From positions 18,492,192 to 18,556,191 of the forward strand of contig NC_089766.1 in NCBI RefSeq assembly GCF_040412425.1: 64,000 nucleotides of DNA, in the 5' to 3' direction. Below are positions 14,141 to 24,612 of this stretch, in pieces. The DNA is from Macrobrachium rosenbergii (taxonomy: Eukaryota; Arthropoda; Malacostraca; Decapoda; Palaemonidae). Within the stretch, counting starts at the first letter, position 1. Each line of letters starts with the position of its first letter. Both the position numbers and the translations under genes were made by a program. The notes beneath the pieces are model-generated. The model had not been told where the DNA came from and did not search any database. It saw only the letters and a list, made by a program, of their open reading frames with translations.

Positions 14141-15543
14141 ATGGATAGCACCGAAGGAGGAATTCATCCCGTAGATGACATAGTAGAAATAAATAGGCAA
14201 ATAGAGAGAGAAAATGAAAGCCAAGATAGAGAAAGTTCTTTGGCAAATCCTACGAGGGAGTATCTTCTCAACAACTTCACGAAAGTTGAGCTTCAAAAGC
14301 AATGTCGCCACTTAGGAATGACCAAAGTATGGCAAACTAAGGAGCAGTTAGTCGAACTGATTCTGAGAACTCACCAGCTGAGAGATACCGACAATGCCCC
14401 TGATCGACAAGTAAATACATCGTCCGACGCCATCGGTCAAATTTTTCGTGAAATAGAAGACATAAAAGGAAAGCTGGCTGCAAAGGATTCAGAAATACAC
14501 GAGCTAAATATCCTGCTCAAGACTGCTCATGTAACTATAAATAGGCTAAATGATAGAATTTCCACGTTGGAAGAAAAATTTAGCCAGAGATCAGCAAATC
14601 AATCATTGTCGGTGGAAAATGAAAAGACACTTCTCATTGGAGACGAAAATCTGCGCGATGTGCGCCCATCTGATCTAGGAGACAACTGCACTGTGAAAAA
14701 CGATTAGGGACACCACTATGGATCTCGCAGGATGCTGGGTAAGCGAGAAGCTTGACTGGATGCCCTCAAAGTGCATTATTTACTGCGGTACTAATGACCT
14801 CATTGAAAAGATGGACATAAATCATATATTGGATGACCTAGGATTATTCATCGGAACTGAAGCGCAAAAAGAGGACATCGATTTATATGTATGTGAACTC
14901 GTGCCCTGTCTGAAAAGTGACCTGGGTGACACGATTAACTTGTATAATAACAAGCAGGGAATGGTGTTCCGTTAACGGAGTACACCTCGTTAAAACCAAC
15001 TTGAGTTTCAGGTTGGGCACTGGTGAAGTTGATGATATGTGCTTCGATAATCAAGTGGAATCAGATTCCGTCCTGAATAGGTATGGTGTCATTCGATTAC
15101 TATCGGTCATCAATAAACAGTGTAGCTTCCTGAAACTGAGTAGTAGTGCGAAAACCTGCACACAAATAGTCAAGACTTTTGATCATCACGATTCGGAATC
15201 TCGAACCCGCATCAGAAACAGTCACTTTTATAATCAAAGGACGTTTAAATCGGAGCAGGTCAGAAAAACAAATACACCCCACTACCCTCCTAGGCCCATT
15301 AGACAAAATGACAGAGCTCATAGTAGACCTCAATATACGGATTCGCCTCACCAAACACTCGCTAGACGTGACTCTCGATACGACAATACTCAAACAAACA
15401 ATATTTACAAAAGAGGTTGTTATAATTGTGGGGACTATAACCATAGACAGTCGAATTGCCGTTATGACCATAGAATCAAATGTAACAGTTGTTATAACTA
15501 TGGCCACAAGAGTCGCTTGTGCAATGTCATCAACGATTATTAG
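14141..15543 (+). pseudogene. LINE-A ORF1: SAP-like, coiled coil, SGNH-type region, CCHC knuckles
   Basis: ORF1 protein of the retrotransposon, expected to bind element RNA in a ribonucleoprotein. It starts with ATG at 14141. Residues about 45-80 (FTKVELQKQC ... KEQLVELIL) look like a SAP-type helix pair. Residues about 105-150 form a predicted coiled coil. Next comes LIGDENLRDV, the position where esterase-bearing CR1 ORF1s have a GDS-type nucleophile; here Ser is Glu, so catalysis by the usual nucleophile is doubtful. After a stop at 14707 the frame changes and IIYCGTNDL (about 14780) matches the Asn block of SGNH hydrolases. A second frame change near 14950 leads to GVHL and two zinc knuckles (CYNCGDYNHRQSNC and CNSCYNYGHKSRLC, about 15418-15533). 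At least two frameshifts break it. Domain names are from motif reading only. Confidence 0.7.
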
Positions 15544-15600
15544 GTCAGAGGCCACGAAGAAAGTGCCGACAGCTCTACAAGGTTCGGGCCTGATAAAAGT

Positions 15601-17440
15601 GAACCTCTAACAATCAAGTGTTTAAATGCTCAGTCATTGCTTTGTCATTTTGAAGCAATAGAGTATATGTTGCAGGAAGAGGATATTGATATTTTATGCA
15701 TATGTGAGACGTGGCTTGACCCATCATTGGATGATAAATTTATTAAAATTCTTAAATATAATGTTGTCAGATGTGATGCTGGACGAGGCTCGGGAGTGTG
15801 TGTGTACATTCGAGAAAATCTGACCTTCTCAAAATTGGATAACACAGAGACGGAAGGTTCTGAGGGCATTGAGGATGTGTGGCTGCAAGTTCAACATCGG
15901 AAGTTTCCTTCTTTCATAATCGGTTGTATATACCGACACCCTAAGGCACCTGCGGCTTCCTTTTCATACTTGACGAACGTTTTTAAAAACATGTGTCTGA
16001 AAAATAAGTCTATTTTTATCTTGGGTGACTTAAATGATAACCTTTTAGCGAAGGGAAACCATGTTTCCAGAATTTTTAAGAGTTTGGACCTGAAGCAAGT
16101 CATTGACAAACCCACAAGAATAACTGAGAGGTCTTCTACCTTGTTGGATGTTGCCGTTACAAATAAACCGGAGATGATAGTGAAAAGTGATGTCACGCCT
16201 AGCACTATAGCAGATCATGAAATAATATCCATTATCGTAAATGTCAGGAAGCCCAAACCTCAACCGGAAATAAGAACGTTCAGAAGCCACAAAAACTATT
16301 ACGCAAATATACTCTGTGACATGTTGATGAGTAGAGTTCCAACTTTGAACGCCATACTTAATACTGATGACGTCAACATTCAAGTGGGTATCCTCACGGA
16401 TGTTTTCAATGGTTGCCTTGATCAATGCGCCCCGGTTGTAACGGCTGAAATAACTCGTCCCTTTGCCCCTTGGATTGATGATAACCTAAAAAAGTGTTTA
16501 ATAGAAAAAAAGGAATTACAATTTAAACTCAAAATCGACAGGGCTAACCAAGTTTTAAATAATCAATTCAAAGAGACTAAGAAACAAGTGGAACATTGCC
16601 TACGCACAGCTAAGAAGAACCATTTTAGAAACGAGTTTAATAAGAATAAAGGCAACAGTAAAGCTATATGGCAGGTATTTGGAAACATGATCCCTGGCTT
16701 CAGACACAGGGAAAATAATAATCGAACTCTTGATGACCCTCTTAAGGCAGCGGAGGAGTTTAATCAGTATTTTGCCACTGTAGGAGAAACAGCTTTTAGA
16801 AAATCCCAAGAAGGTTTTGTGGAAATTGAAACAGAGCACGAAGACGGAGTCATTAACAGTGTTCAACCTTTACCAAATATCCCTGATTTTCGACCTCAAC
16901 CTGTGGACGTTCACACAGTTGTTTTAGCATTCAAAGAGCTACGTGAAACAAATTCGTATGGTTCAGACGGCATTCCATATAAATACTTAAAAGATTCCCT
17001 TCCTGTTTTGATCTTCTATATTACAGTTATCCTAAATACGTCCATTGTTACCGGCTTGTTCCTGAAACTTTGGAAACACCCTCATGTCATTCCCTTGTTC
17101 AAAGGTGGCGATGCCGACGAGGTGGGGAATTATCGTCCCATTTCATTACTCCCAATTTTGTCAAAACTCTTGGAAAAAATCGTTGCCAGCCAGCTTATAT
17201 TCTTTTTGGAGAGTAACAAATTACTGGCAAACAGCCAGCACGGCTTTAGAGCTCGTTTATCAACGGAAACCGCGCTTATGCAAGTTAATGAGCAAATATA
17301 CGAAAACATCGACAACCAGAAGATATCACTCCTCTTACTACTCGACCTTTCCAAAGCCTTCGATAGTGTGTCACACCCAATACTCGTACACAAATGTAAA
17401 CAACTGCACATCGACGAGTTTTGGTTTAAGGACTACTTAA
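15601..17440 (+). pseudogene. LINE-A ORF2, 5' part: endonuclease and RT fingers/palm
   Basis: Long uninterrupted frame covering an apurinic/apyrimidinic-type endonuclease and the first half of a reverse transcriptase. Visible motifs are CICETWLD (about 15700, catalytic Glu), GCIYRHP, FILGDLN (about 16015, catalytic Asp/Asn), IADHEI (about 16210, catalytic Asp-His), then RT blocks HVIPLFKGGD, NYRPISLLP, QHGFR and LLDLSKAFDSVSH (about 17340, first catalytic Asp of the palm). The frame may begin slightly upstream of the first Met-like codon, because KCLNAQSLL precedes it in frame. The reading is cut at a TTAA where the piggyBac element starts. The frame is otherwise intact over about 600 codons, which suggests fairly recent activity of this copy's parent. 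Confidence 0.85.
17437..17440. repeat. piggyBac target site duplication, left
   Basis: TTAA immediately before the left inverted terminus. The matching TTAA is at 20059-20062. TTAA duplication is the hallmark of piggyBac-superfamily insertion. Confidence 0.9.
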
Positions 17441-17453
17441 CACTAGAATGCCC
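17441..17453 (+). repeat. piggyBac left terminal inverted repeat
   Basis: CACTAGAATGCCC, pairing with the right terminus at 20046-20058 with one mismatch. Confidence 0.9.
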
Positions 17454-17456
17454 GAT

Positions 17457-17473
17457 GGAGTCATTTTGACTCC
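17457..17473. promoter_or_regulatory. Subterminal palindrome 1 of the piggyBac element
   Basis: GGAGTCATTTTGACTCC, a 17-bp inverted repeat preceded by ATGCCC. It recurs at 17643-17659 and, in reverse, at 19999-20015. A candidate transposase-binding site, by inference. Confidence 0.6.
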
Positions 17474-17642
17474 TTGCCGCCATTCAAAGTTCTCCCGACT
17501 CAGTATCTTCACATATTTCACTGAACCCTTCTATGACTTTTAATGATTTTGAGTATATTACACCATGCAACTGAAGAAAAATGGGTTGGATTACTTTAGA
17601 GTTTAGACATTAATTTTTTAGTTTTTTTAATGGATGCCCAAG

Positions 17643-17659
17643 GGAGTCATTTTGACTCC
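17643..17659. promoter_or_regulatory. Subterminal palindrome 2 of the piggyBac element
   Basis: Second exact copy of GGAGTCATTTTGACTCC, again just after ATGCCC, 186 bp inside the first. Confidence 0.6.
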
Positions 17660-17967
17660 TTTCGATGGGACTCAAGTAAAAAAATGTAAGTTTTGTTTTC
17701 TAATCATTTTTACAATACATATCCAAGTCGCTAATATAATGGTTTTTTCATTATAGGCCTATAGATATCTTCCTTCCAGATTTCCTAATTTTTTTCAAGT
17801 AATTTTCCTCATGATTCAAGAAAATTTCCTGCATTAGGACACTCAAGTAACATCATACTTGACATTCCATTATCCTTGTATGAAAACAATATTCATAAGT
17901 CTGGCAACAGTAATTTGTTATTGTCACTCATAGAAAGAACATTCACCAAGTTATTTTCATTGGAAGC

Positions 17968-19524
17968 ATGGCGAGAAGAGGCCGTCTTTCACAGGAGCAA
18001 ATTCTTGCTATTCTAACTGATATTCCTGAAGATGTTTCTGAGTTTGAAGAGGATGGCGAACTAGATTCGGATGATGATTATATTCCCAACGAAAATGGAT
18101 CTAGCTCATCAGACAGCAAGGTGCAAGAACATTTTACGGGAATCATCCGGACCTACAGGTCATGCTAAAAGGTATATCGTTGTTGGTAGCCCAGCAAGTG
18201 CATGGCGACTGCTGATTGACAAATTCATATTACAGCATACCAAGAAATGTACAATAGCTGAAGCTCACAGCCAGACCAAAAGTCAGACATTCACTCTAAA
18301 AGACGAGGAACTTGAAGCCTTTATTGCTGTTATGTATGCACGAGGTGTAGCTGGTAAGAATGACCGACCTGTGCATAGCATTTGGAATGACAGATGGGGT
18401 ATCCCACTATGCAAGCAAGCTATGTCAAGGAATAGATTCTGTGAAGTTCTTCGGTTCTTGCGATTTGACTGTAAATCCACACGTTCTGTGAGACTCAAAA
18501 CTGATAAATTTGCATTATTCTCAACAGTGTGGAACAGATTTATAGATAATAGTATTGCTTGCTACAAACCTGGTCCTTTTATAACTATTGATGAACAGCT
18601 CTTCCCCAGTAAGGCAAGGTGCCCTTTTACCCAATTTATGGCATCAAAACCTGATAAATACGGTCAGAAGTATTGGTTAGCTGTAGATAAGGAGAGCAAA
18701 TATCTGGTGAATGGTTTTCCTTACGTAGGAAAGAGGAGCATCGTCCTACAGGAGAGAGGGTTGCTGATTATGTGGTCATGCAACTAATGGAGCCCTATTT
18801 GAACAAAGGGAGAAATGTCACAACAGATAACTATTTTACATCTGTCAACAGCCAAGCAACTAAAGAAAAGGGAACCAGTATAATAGGGACTATGAATAAA
18901 AACAGAAAGAAGTCCCTGCCACAGTAAAATCCATGAAAGATAAGTTGTACTCTACTAAGATTTACAAGTCTGATGATATGACTCTAACAGTATATCAAGG
19001 AAAAGCTAAAAAGAATGTTGTTGTTCTTAGCACTCTCTCCATCAAGAAGTTGCTCAAGCTAATAATGCGAAGAAGACGCCAGAAACAATCAAATGTTACA
19101 ACGATACTAAATATGGAGTTGACATTTTGGACCAAATGGAAAAGTATTCAGTGAGAACAAGCACAAGGAGGTGGCCTGTACATTCTTTTCAAAACACCTT
19201 AGACTTGGCAGCAATAAATGCATGGGCGATCTATAAAGAAGTGACAAAGGAAAAATGACCAGGAAAGAGTTCCTTGAACAATTGCCAGAGGAATTAGCAG
19301 AGATAAATATACAGTCAAGGAAGAAATTTGATGAGAATGATAATAATCAAGGAAATGAAGAAAACAATGACCAAAGAGGAGACCTAAAGATGTACTGTCA
19401 AATGATGACTCATTGTAAGAAGAATCGCTCTATTGGTAGTTGCACGAAATGTAAAAAATCCTTATGCGGTACTTGCACTGCAAAAGTCATGCGCATGTGT
19501 AAAAGATGTGATATTCTGGCATAG
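17968..19524 (+). pseudogene. piggyBac-type transposase, frameshifted
   Basis: Cut-and-paste transposase acting at TTAA sites. It starts at ATG 17968 with an acidic N-terminus. The frame breaks near 18120, then a long frame to about 18760 holds the DDE_Tnp_1_7-type core with FITIDEQLF (first Asp codon 18590-18592) and KPDKYGQKYW. After another break, VTTDNYFTS carries the second Asp (18826-18828). A stop near 18925 and a further shift follow. YGVDILDQM supplies the third and fourth Asp (19121 and 19130). The last frame (19255-19524) ends in a Cys-rich finger (CTKCKKSLCGTC ... CKRC), the C-terminal zinc domain typical of piggyBac transposases. All four expected catalytic Asp residues are present although the gene has at least four disruptions, so the decay is recent. 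Confidence 0.9.
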
Positions 19525-19998
19525 ACTCAAATTGTAATTCATTTAGTTGGACATTATATGATTGTTGGGATACCTATTTGTCTTTATTTCTAAGACCTTT
19601 TTAGTTTCTTCATGTCTGCAAAAATTGGAATACAAAGTACATTCCCAAATTTATAACAAAAATAAAAGTTATACAAGAAAATAATCAACAGCATATGATT
19701 TTTACCTGGTACCATTGACAAGAATTATTATGCAATAAAATTACACTGTATACTTGATAATAACGATTGTTAAAAATTATCATGCTCATAAGATATTTAA
19801 AAAAAATATTGAAAAAATTTAAACAGATCAAAATGACTAAATAGAAATTAAAATACACTACTATAATTAAGCATTCTTAATTATAACAGGAGAACATTAT
19901 ATGCAATAATATTACATTATCTGTGTAACTAACTGCAAAGAACGTTAGAAATAATAATAAAACGCAAAATATTTCGGGAAATAACTATAAAAAACAAA
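19525..19998. other. piggyBac 3' non-coding segment
   Basis: AT-rich sequence between the transposase stop and the right subterminal palindrome. AATAAAAGTT at about 19661 and AATAAAAT near 19734 could serve as poly(A) signals. Confidence 0.6.
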
Positions 19999-20015
19999 GG
20001 AGTCAAAATGACTCC
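19999..20015. promoter_or_regulatory. Subterminal palindrome 3 of the piggyBac element
   Basis: GGAGTCAAAATGACTCC, the reverse complement of palindromes 1 and 2, followed by CTTTGGGCAT, the inverted form of their ATGCCCAAAG-like flank. Confidence 0.6.
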
Positions 20016-20045
20016 CTTTGGGCATTCAGACACGTTGCTAAATCT

Positions 20046-20058
20046 GGGCATCCTAGTG
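20046..20058 (-). repeat. piggyBac right terminal inverted repeat
   Basis: GGGCATCCTAGTG, the reverse complement of the left terminus with one mismatch, followed by TTAA at 20059-20062. Confidence 0.9.
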
Positions 20059-20985
20059 TTAACGGACCGAGTTCAGTCAGTACGAATAGGCTCAGTTTTA
20101 TCATCTCCTCAGGGTGTGGGATACGGTGTACCACAAGGATCAATCTTGGGGCCTATACTGTTCCCTAGTTTATATTAACGATATGGCAAAAGGCATTGAG
20201 TAAATATCTTTTAATCCAGTATGCAGATGATTCTCAGATATTACTATCTGGAAAGATTAATGATCTTCTCTCTCTTTACTCAATCAAGCTGAAATCGCTC
20301 TAAAAAGAAGCAAAACATATTTTTCAAGTAAATGGCTTAAATGTTAATGTGAATAAGACCCAGTGTATATTTATAGGATCACGCCAGTTAATAAATAAAA
20401 TACCTTCTAACGCAACAATACTTTTGATGAGACACATATCAAGCCATCTCAAACTGTCAAAAACCTAGGCGTACTTATGGATCAATATATGTTATTCGAT
20501 CACCACATCAATCACGTGATAAAAAAAGTAAATGGTGTCTTATTCTTCCTCAATCGCATAAAAGATAGATTCGATAAAACATCTCGCCTAACAGTAGTAG
20601 AGTCGTTAGCCTTGAGCGTCATCAATTATTGTAGCAAGATCTGGGGAATGACGACCAAAGAGCAAATAGACCGGGTTCAGAAGGCTCAGAATTTTGCAGC
20701 TAAAATAGCTTATGGTGGAGCGAGAAAATATGATCATGTGACACCAATCCTAAGGAGCTACAATGGATGAATATCGAAACTAAAATACTTTTCGACCTCT
20801 GTTTGTTTGTATATAAAATTTGCAATCATTTAGTTCCCGACTGGCTTTTAAGTTTCTCTGTGGGCGATGTACAAGGAAGACCCTCTCGTCAGTCGAGCGA
20901 CCTCTTTGTAAGACGAGCAACTACTGACATGGGAGCTAAATCAATATCGATTAAAGGACCAAGGGTCTGTACAATATTCAACTAA
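20059..20985 (+). pseudogene. LINE-A ORF2, 3' part: RT palm/thumb and C-terminus
   Basis: Continuation of the RT after the piggyBac insertion. Motifs in order are GYGVPQGSILGPILF (about 20132), YADDSQILLSG (catalytic YADD at 20220-20231), NVNVNKTQCIFIGS (about 20346), HHINHVIKKVNGVLFFLNRI and IETKILFDLCLFVYKICN. Frame changes occur around 20165, 20290 and 20430, and there is a stop at 20768 just before the last segment (ending GPRVCTIFN, stop at about 20985). The YADD aspartates are intact. No RNase H domain is seen, as expected for CR1/L2-like elements. Confidence 0.85.
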
Positions 20986-21411
20986 TATAAAGAATGCGCC
21001 TTCAAGTAAGCTTTTCAAAAGATTTTGAAATCATACCTTCTTGAAAATAAATTACAATAAGACTAATTAAACTAGAATTTATTTATAACAAGTGGCTCTC
21101 TCTTCTCCTGATTTTTAGTCTTGAGCGGCGTTTTTGCTTGGTTTTATCGTGCTGTGTTTTGTTATGGGTCTCACTAATCTATTACCTTGTAACTGGAATA
21201 GTACTTACGTACTCAGATTTTCTCGATCTTGAGACCTTGTTAGATGTACTTTTTAAAGAAGGAAGAGCAGTATGTAGTTGTTGTGCTGAGGAGCTTTTAG
21301 ATCTGACAATTTGTCGATGATTAAATGATTTTGTACTTTTACTATTGTATGTTGTATTGATGTATCCTTTGAGAGAAATGTAGAATAACCATTGTAAAAT
21401 GGAAATAAAGT

Positions 21412-21438
21412 TTTGATTTGATTTGATTTGATTTGATT

Positions 21439-21441
<3 letters not shown>
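21412..21441 (+). repeat. LINE-A 3' tail, (TTTGA)n
   Basis: About five TTTGA units directly after an AATAAAG. This is the simple-repeat tail that ends the element instead of poly(A). Confidence 0.85.

Positions 21442-21504
<63 letters not shown>
21442..21504. repeat. (TC)n microsatellite, downstream of LINE-A
   Basis: TC run of about 62 bp abutting the LINE tail. Confidence 0.95.
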
Positions 21505-21507
<3 letters not shown>

Positions 21508-21622
21508 GAACATTGCACGCCTATATGTTTCTGCGTAAGTTATAATGCACCTGTTAATGTATGGATTGCATTCCTAGTTAAAATTTGACCAATTAGACCT
21601 GCCTGGAAGCCTTCATACTCTG

Positions 21623-21626
<4 letters not shown>

Positions 21627-21701
<75 letters not shown>

Positions 21702-21794
21702 CCCTGTCCTGAATGTCTCATCATGTAGAGTTTTCACTCGTCCTCTCCCTCCCTCTCTCTGTCCCAAATGCATCTTCTTCTAGAGTTGCCACCT

Positions 21795-21877
<83 letters not shown>

Positions 21878-21924
21878 TGTCCAGAGTGCACTTTCTTCCA
21901 GAGCAACCATCTGGTCTATATCTT

Positions 21925-21982
<58 letters not shown>

Positions 21983-22033
21983 GTCCTGAGTGCACTTTCT
22001 TCCAGAGCAACCATCTGGTCTATATCTTTATTT

Positions 22034-22100
<67 letters not shown>

Positions 22101-22155
22101 TGTCCTGAGTGCACTTTCTTCCAGAGCAACCATCTGGTCTATATCTTCCTATTTA

Positions 22156-22226
<71 letters not shown>

Positions 22227-22260
22227 GTCCTGAGTGCACTTTCTTCCAGAGCGACCATCT

Positions 22261-22334
<74 letters not shown>

Positions 22335-22385
22335 GTCCTGAGTGCACTTTCTTCCAGAGCAACCATCTGGTCTATATCTTTATTT

Positions 22386-22471
<86 letters not shown>

Positions 22472-22522
22472 GTCCTGAGTGCACTTTCTTCCAGAACAAC
22501 CATCTGGTCTATATCTTTATTT

Positions 22523-22599
<77 letters not shown>

Positions 22600-22600
22600 A
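21627..22600 (+). repeat. Compound array: (CT)n tracts alternating with a conserved core
   Basis: Seven to nine units of roughly 105-135 bp. Each unit is a core of about 45-55 bp followed by 50-85 bp of pure (CT)n. The core contains CCTGTCCTGAGTGCACTTTC, then TTCCAGAGCAACCATCTGGT and, in most units, TATATCTTTATTTATA. Cores start near 21876, 21980, 22098, 22224, 22332 and 22469. More diverged versions are at about 21702, 21761 and 22597. One unit (22224) lacks the TATATCTTTATTTATA part. The many Ser-Leu and Arg-Glu open frames here are by-products of the dinucleotide. Confidence 0.92.
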
Positions 22601-22809
22601 GTGCATTTTCCAGAGTTGCCACCCGTTCTGTATTTTTATTTATTCAGTGTTCCATTACTTTTACTTATGTAATATTTCCAATATTTCCCGGCCGTTCCAT
22701 CTGGTCTTCATCCTCATCCTGCCAAATCTGCTACGTTTCTGATTAGAAAATGAGGAGGATTAGACGGATAAAGCATCCTTTCTCTTTATGATACTCTTGG
22801 GATTTTACT

Positions 22810-22989
22810 TAAATTTTCCTTTATTTAATATTTTGTTAATTTATCTATTTTTCCAATGACTGATCTCTTTCTGTATTTCCCTTTACCTTCTGTTACTTCT
22901 TTCAAATGAACACCGCATTCGATGGAAGCTGGAATCTCTAGTCATTGGCTCCTGTGGTGGGCTTGTTCCACATGAATAGGGTTCACCTT

Positions 22990-23071
<82 letters not shown>

Positions 23072-23072
23072 T
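22810..23072 (+). mobile_element. LINE-B 3' end, copy 1, with (AAT)n tail
   Basis: AT-rich 3' untranslated segment ending in GTGGGCTTGTTCCACATGAA, TAGGGTTCACCTTCTG and an (AAT)n tail (22993-23072). The same end occurs, inverted, at 48509-48955 and 40099 onward, where it is joined to RT C-terminal coding sequence. That identifies this as a heavily 5'-truncated LINE copy. Confidence 0.75.
22993..23072. repeat. (AAT)n microsatellite / LINE-B tail
   Basis: About 27 AAT units forming the LINE-B 3' tail, probably expanded after insertion. Confidence 0.95.
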
Positions 23073-23879
23073 TGAGATTTGGGTTGAAGTTTCTTGTGTT
23101 ACCACAGGATCAATTTGATATCGGCAAATGTCCATACAATCGATTAGCAGGAACGAATTGTCTAGGGCGTGGAGTAAGCCACGAAGTATTCAGCGTTTAA
23201 GATTGGATGACCTTAAACTCTGGGAATTGAAGAAAAGGTCCATAATGCACTGGAGGTTAACAAGCTGCTGTAGTAGTCTTGTTGAGGACCTCTGCTCTCT
23301 GTCACCCAACAGAGACGTAAACGCATTGAAAGGGATATTGTGTATAACATTTCATCCTCCCTTGTGTGGGATTGATAATTTCCCCACTGGACCAAGTGTG
23401 TGTGATTTTATAACGAGAAATGTTTGGACAGAGCTTCATTACCACCTCTGGGTTTTATTTTGGAAATGACAAGAAGTTGGACAGTTTAGTTCAAAGACAA
23501 CTCATTCCATCTTGAGCTGTTTTTTGCGTGTTTTCAATCAAGGCGTTTTATATCTTGTTTGCAGGTGATGATGGCCTGATCTTGTAGTTTTTCAGAGACT
23601 TTTCTAAGTGTTCAGGGCAGTTTTTTGTTTGATGTTTTACTCAACAGTCTCTTTTGGGATTATTTTTCTGTACAAGAACCACTAATCCAACAGTTGAGGT
23701 AATATGTGACAACATTTTTGAGATGGTAAAGAGATATGCAAACTCCCAACAGAGGTTTTTTAAATCTAAACAGTCTGCCACAAACAAAGAATCTAGTGCT
23801 TCAAATGTTAAATCTCTTAATTAACCCCTCAGGAAAAGATAAACCTGAAGCAATGTGATTATTATGTACTACAAATAAT
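23073..23879 (+). other. Probable BEL/Pao leader and gag remnant
   Basis: AT-rich sequence between the LINE-B tail and the first recognisable BEL/Pao gag motif. A 113-codon frame at 23128-23469 could be a gag N-terminal remnant, but I cannot assign it. No copy of the 3' LTR start (TGTTAGAAAATAAAG) is present upstream, so the 5' LTR is missing or beyond recognition. Confidence 0.35.
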
Positions 23880-24057
23880 GTACCTCCTACCCATGCAATT
23901 TTTAATTGTGAGAAATTCCCTAATGCAAAGACAAACAAGTTGAAAAGCCTTTAAACGTTGTCACAAATGTACTGGCAATCATGATGCTTAGAAATGCAAT
24001 TTCAACTTTAAATCAAAATGTAAATATTGTTCTGATTTGCATTTCTCTTTCCTGTGT
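23880..24057 (+). pseudogene. BEL/Pao gag C-terminal zinc knuckles
   Basis: The frame starting at 23956 reads RCHKCTGNHDA, then a stop (TAG at 23989), then KCNFNFKSKCKYCSDLHFSF and a final Cys ending at 24057. The Cys/His spacing matches the paired knuckles at the end of BEL/Pao Gag, which package element RNA. It is in a different frame from the downstream protease and carries an in-frame stop. Confidence 0.7.
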
Positions 24058-24580
24058 ATGTTCGAAAACTGAACAAAAACACAAGCAGCAAAAGGAAAAA
24101 CACTACCAATAATGGAATGAGCCATGTAACGAAGAGTCAGTCAAACGTAGTTTTACCTACGTTTACAGTCACTCTACCAAATGGAAATGCCATCAGATGT
24201 TTGAAAGATGGTGGATCCCAACTTTCATTTGTAACAGATGAAATTGCTGATATTTGTAATTGTAATGTCTTTATAATGCCATTTTGACAACCGTTAATGG
24301 TTTTAATGGGTCCAAAACTTATTCTAGTAGACTTGTTCAGTTGGAATTTTTTAGGCAAATGCCTGAGAGTGGTAAATGCCGTCTGTATTCCTAGAATAAG
24401 GACCTCCTTTTCATTATCGGGCTTAGCCCCAATTGTTAATATGTTTTTGGCTAGAGGATATTCATTGAACAGATGAGTTTCTTCTCGAAAATGATTTTAA
24501 TTTTCATAAGTTTGATTTCTTGTTAGGGCAGACTATGATTATTATTTGCCCACTAATTCACATGTAATTCATCCTACTAT
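24054..24580 (+). pseudogene. BEL/Pao aspartic protease region
   Basis: VTLPNGNAIRCLKDGGSQLSF at about 24171-24235 corresponds to the retropepsin active-site loop, where the family usually has D(S/T)GSQ. Here the second residue is Gly. The frame stops at 24287. Further protease-like sequence follows in another frame to about 24560 (LVRADYDYYL, comparable to the DLLIG-type strand of BEL proteases). It would process the polyprotein in an intact element. Confidence 0.6.
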
Positions 24581-24612
24581 GCCTTCGACATACCAAGAGT
24601 CCCATTGGAGTC

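Larger units (their letters stand above)
17441..20058 (+). mobile_element. piggyBac-superfamily DNA transposon, 2618 bp
   Basis: Bounded by TTAA on both sides. The terminal inverted repeats CACTAGAATGCCC (17441) and CACTAGGATGCCC (reverse complement of 20046-20058) match at 12 of 13 positions. It contains a transposase gene with the family's DDD motifs and C-terminal cysteine-rich domain, on the plus strand, and three copies of the palindrome GGAGTCATTTTGACTCC near the ends. It sits inside the RT of LINE-A, so it inserted after LINE-A did. The transposase is frameshifted, so this copy is non-autonomous, but the intact termini and target duplication suggest it could be mobilised in trans. Confidence 0.93.
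14060..21441 (+). mobile_element. LINE-A: CR1/L2-like non-LTR retrotransposon, interrupted
   Basis: A two-ORF non-LTR element: ORF1 (14141-15543), then an apurinic-endonuclease plus reverse-transcriptase ORF2 (from about 15600). ORF2 is split at a TTAA by a piggyBac-type element (17441-20058) and resumes at 20059. The 3' end is a (TTTGA)n tail at about 21412-21441 after an AATAAA at about 21401. The 5' end is not defined. A short leader lies between the (TC)n at 13845 and the first ATG at 14141. The endonuclease/RT motifs and simple-repeat tail favour the CR1/L2 group within the Jockey superfamily. Repeated frameshifts make the copy non-autonomous today. Confidence 0.85.

Noticed and set aside
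22109..22600. Long Ser-Leu open frames over 160 codons
   Set aside because: They are translations of (CT)n tracts and appear on both strands in several frames.
21627..22600. CRISPR-like repeat-spacer pattern
   Set aside because: The 'spacers' are one dinucleotide and the sequence is eukaryotic; it is a microsatellite-linked minisatellite.
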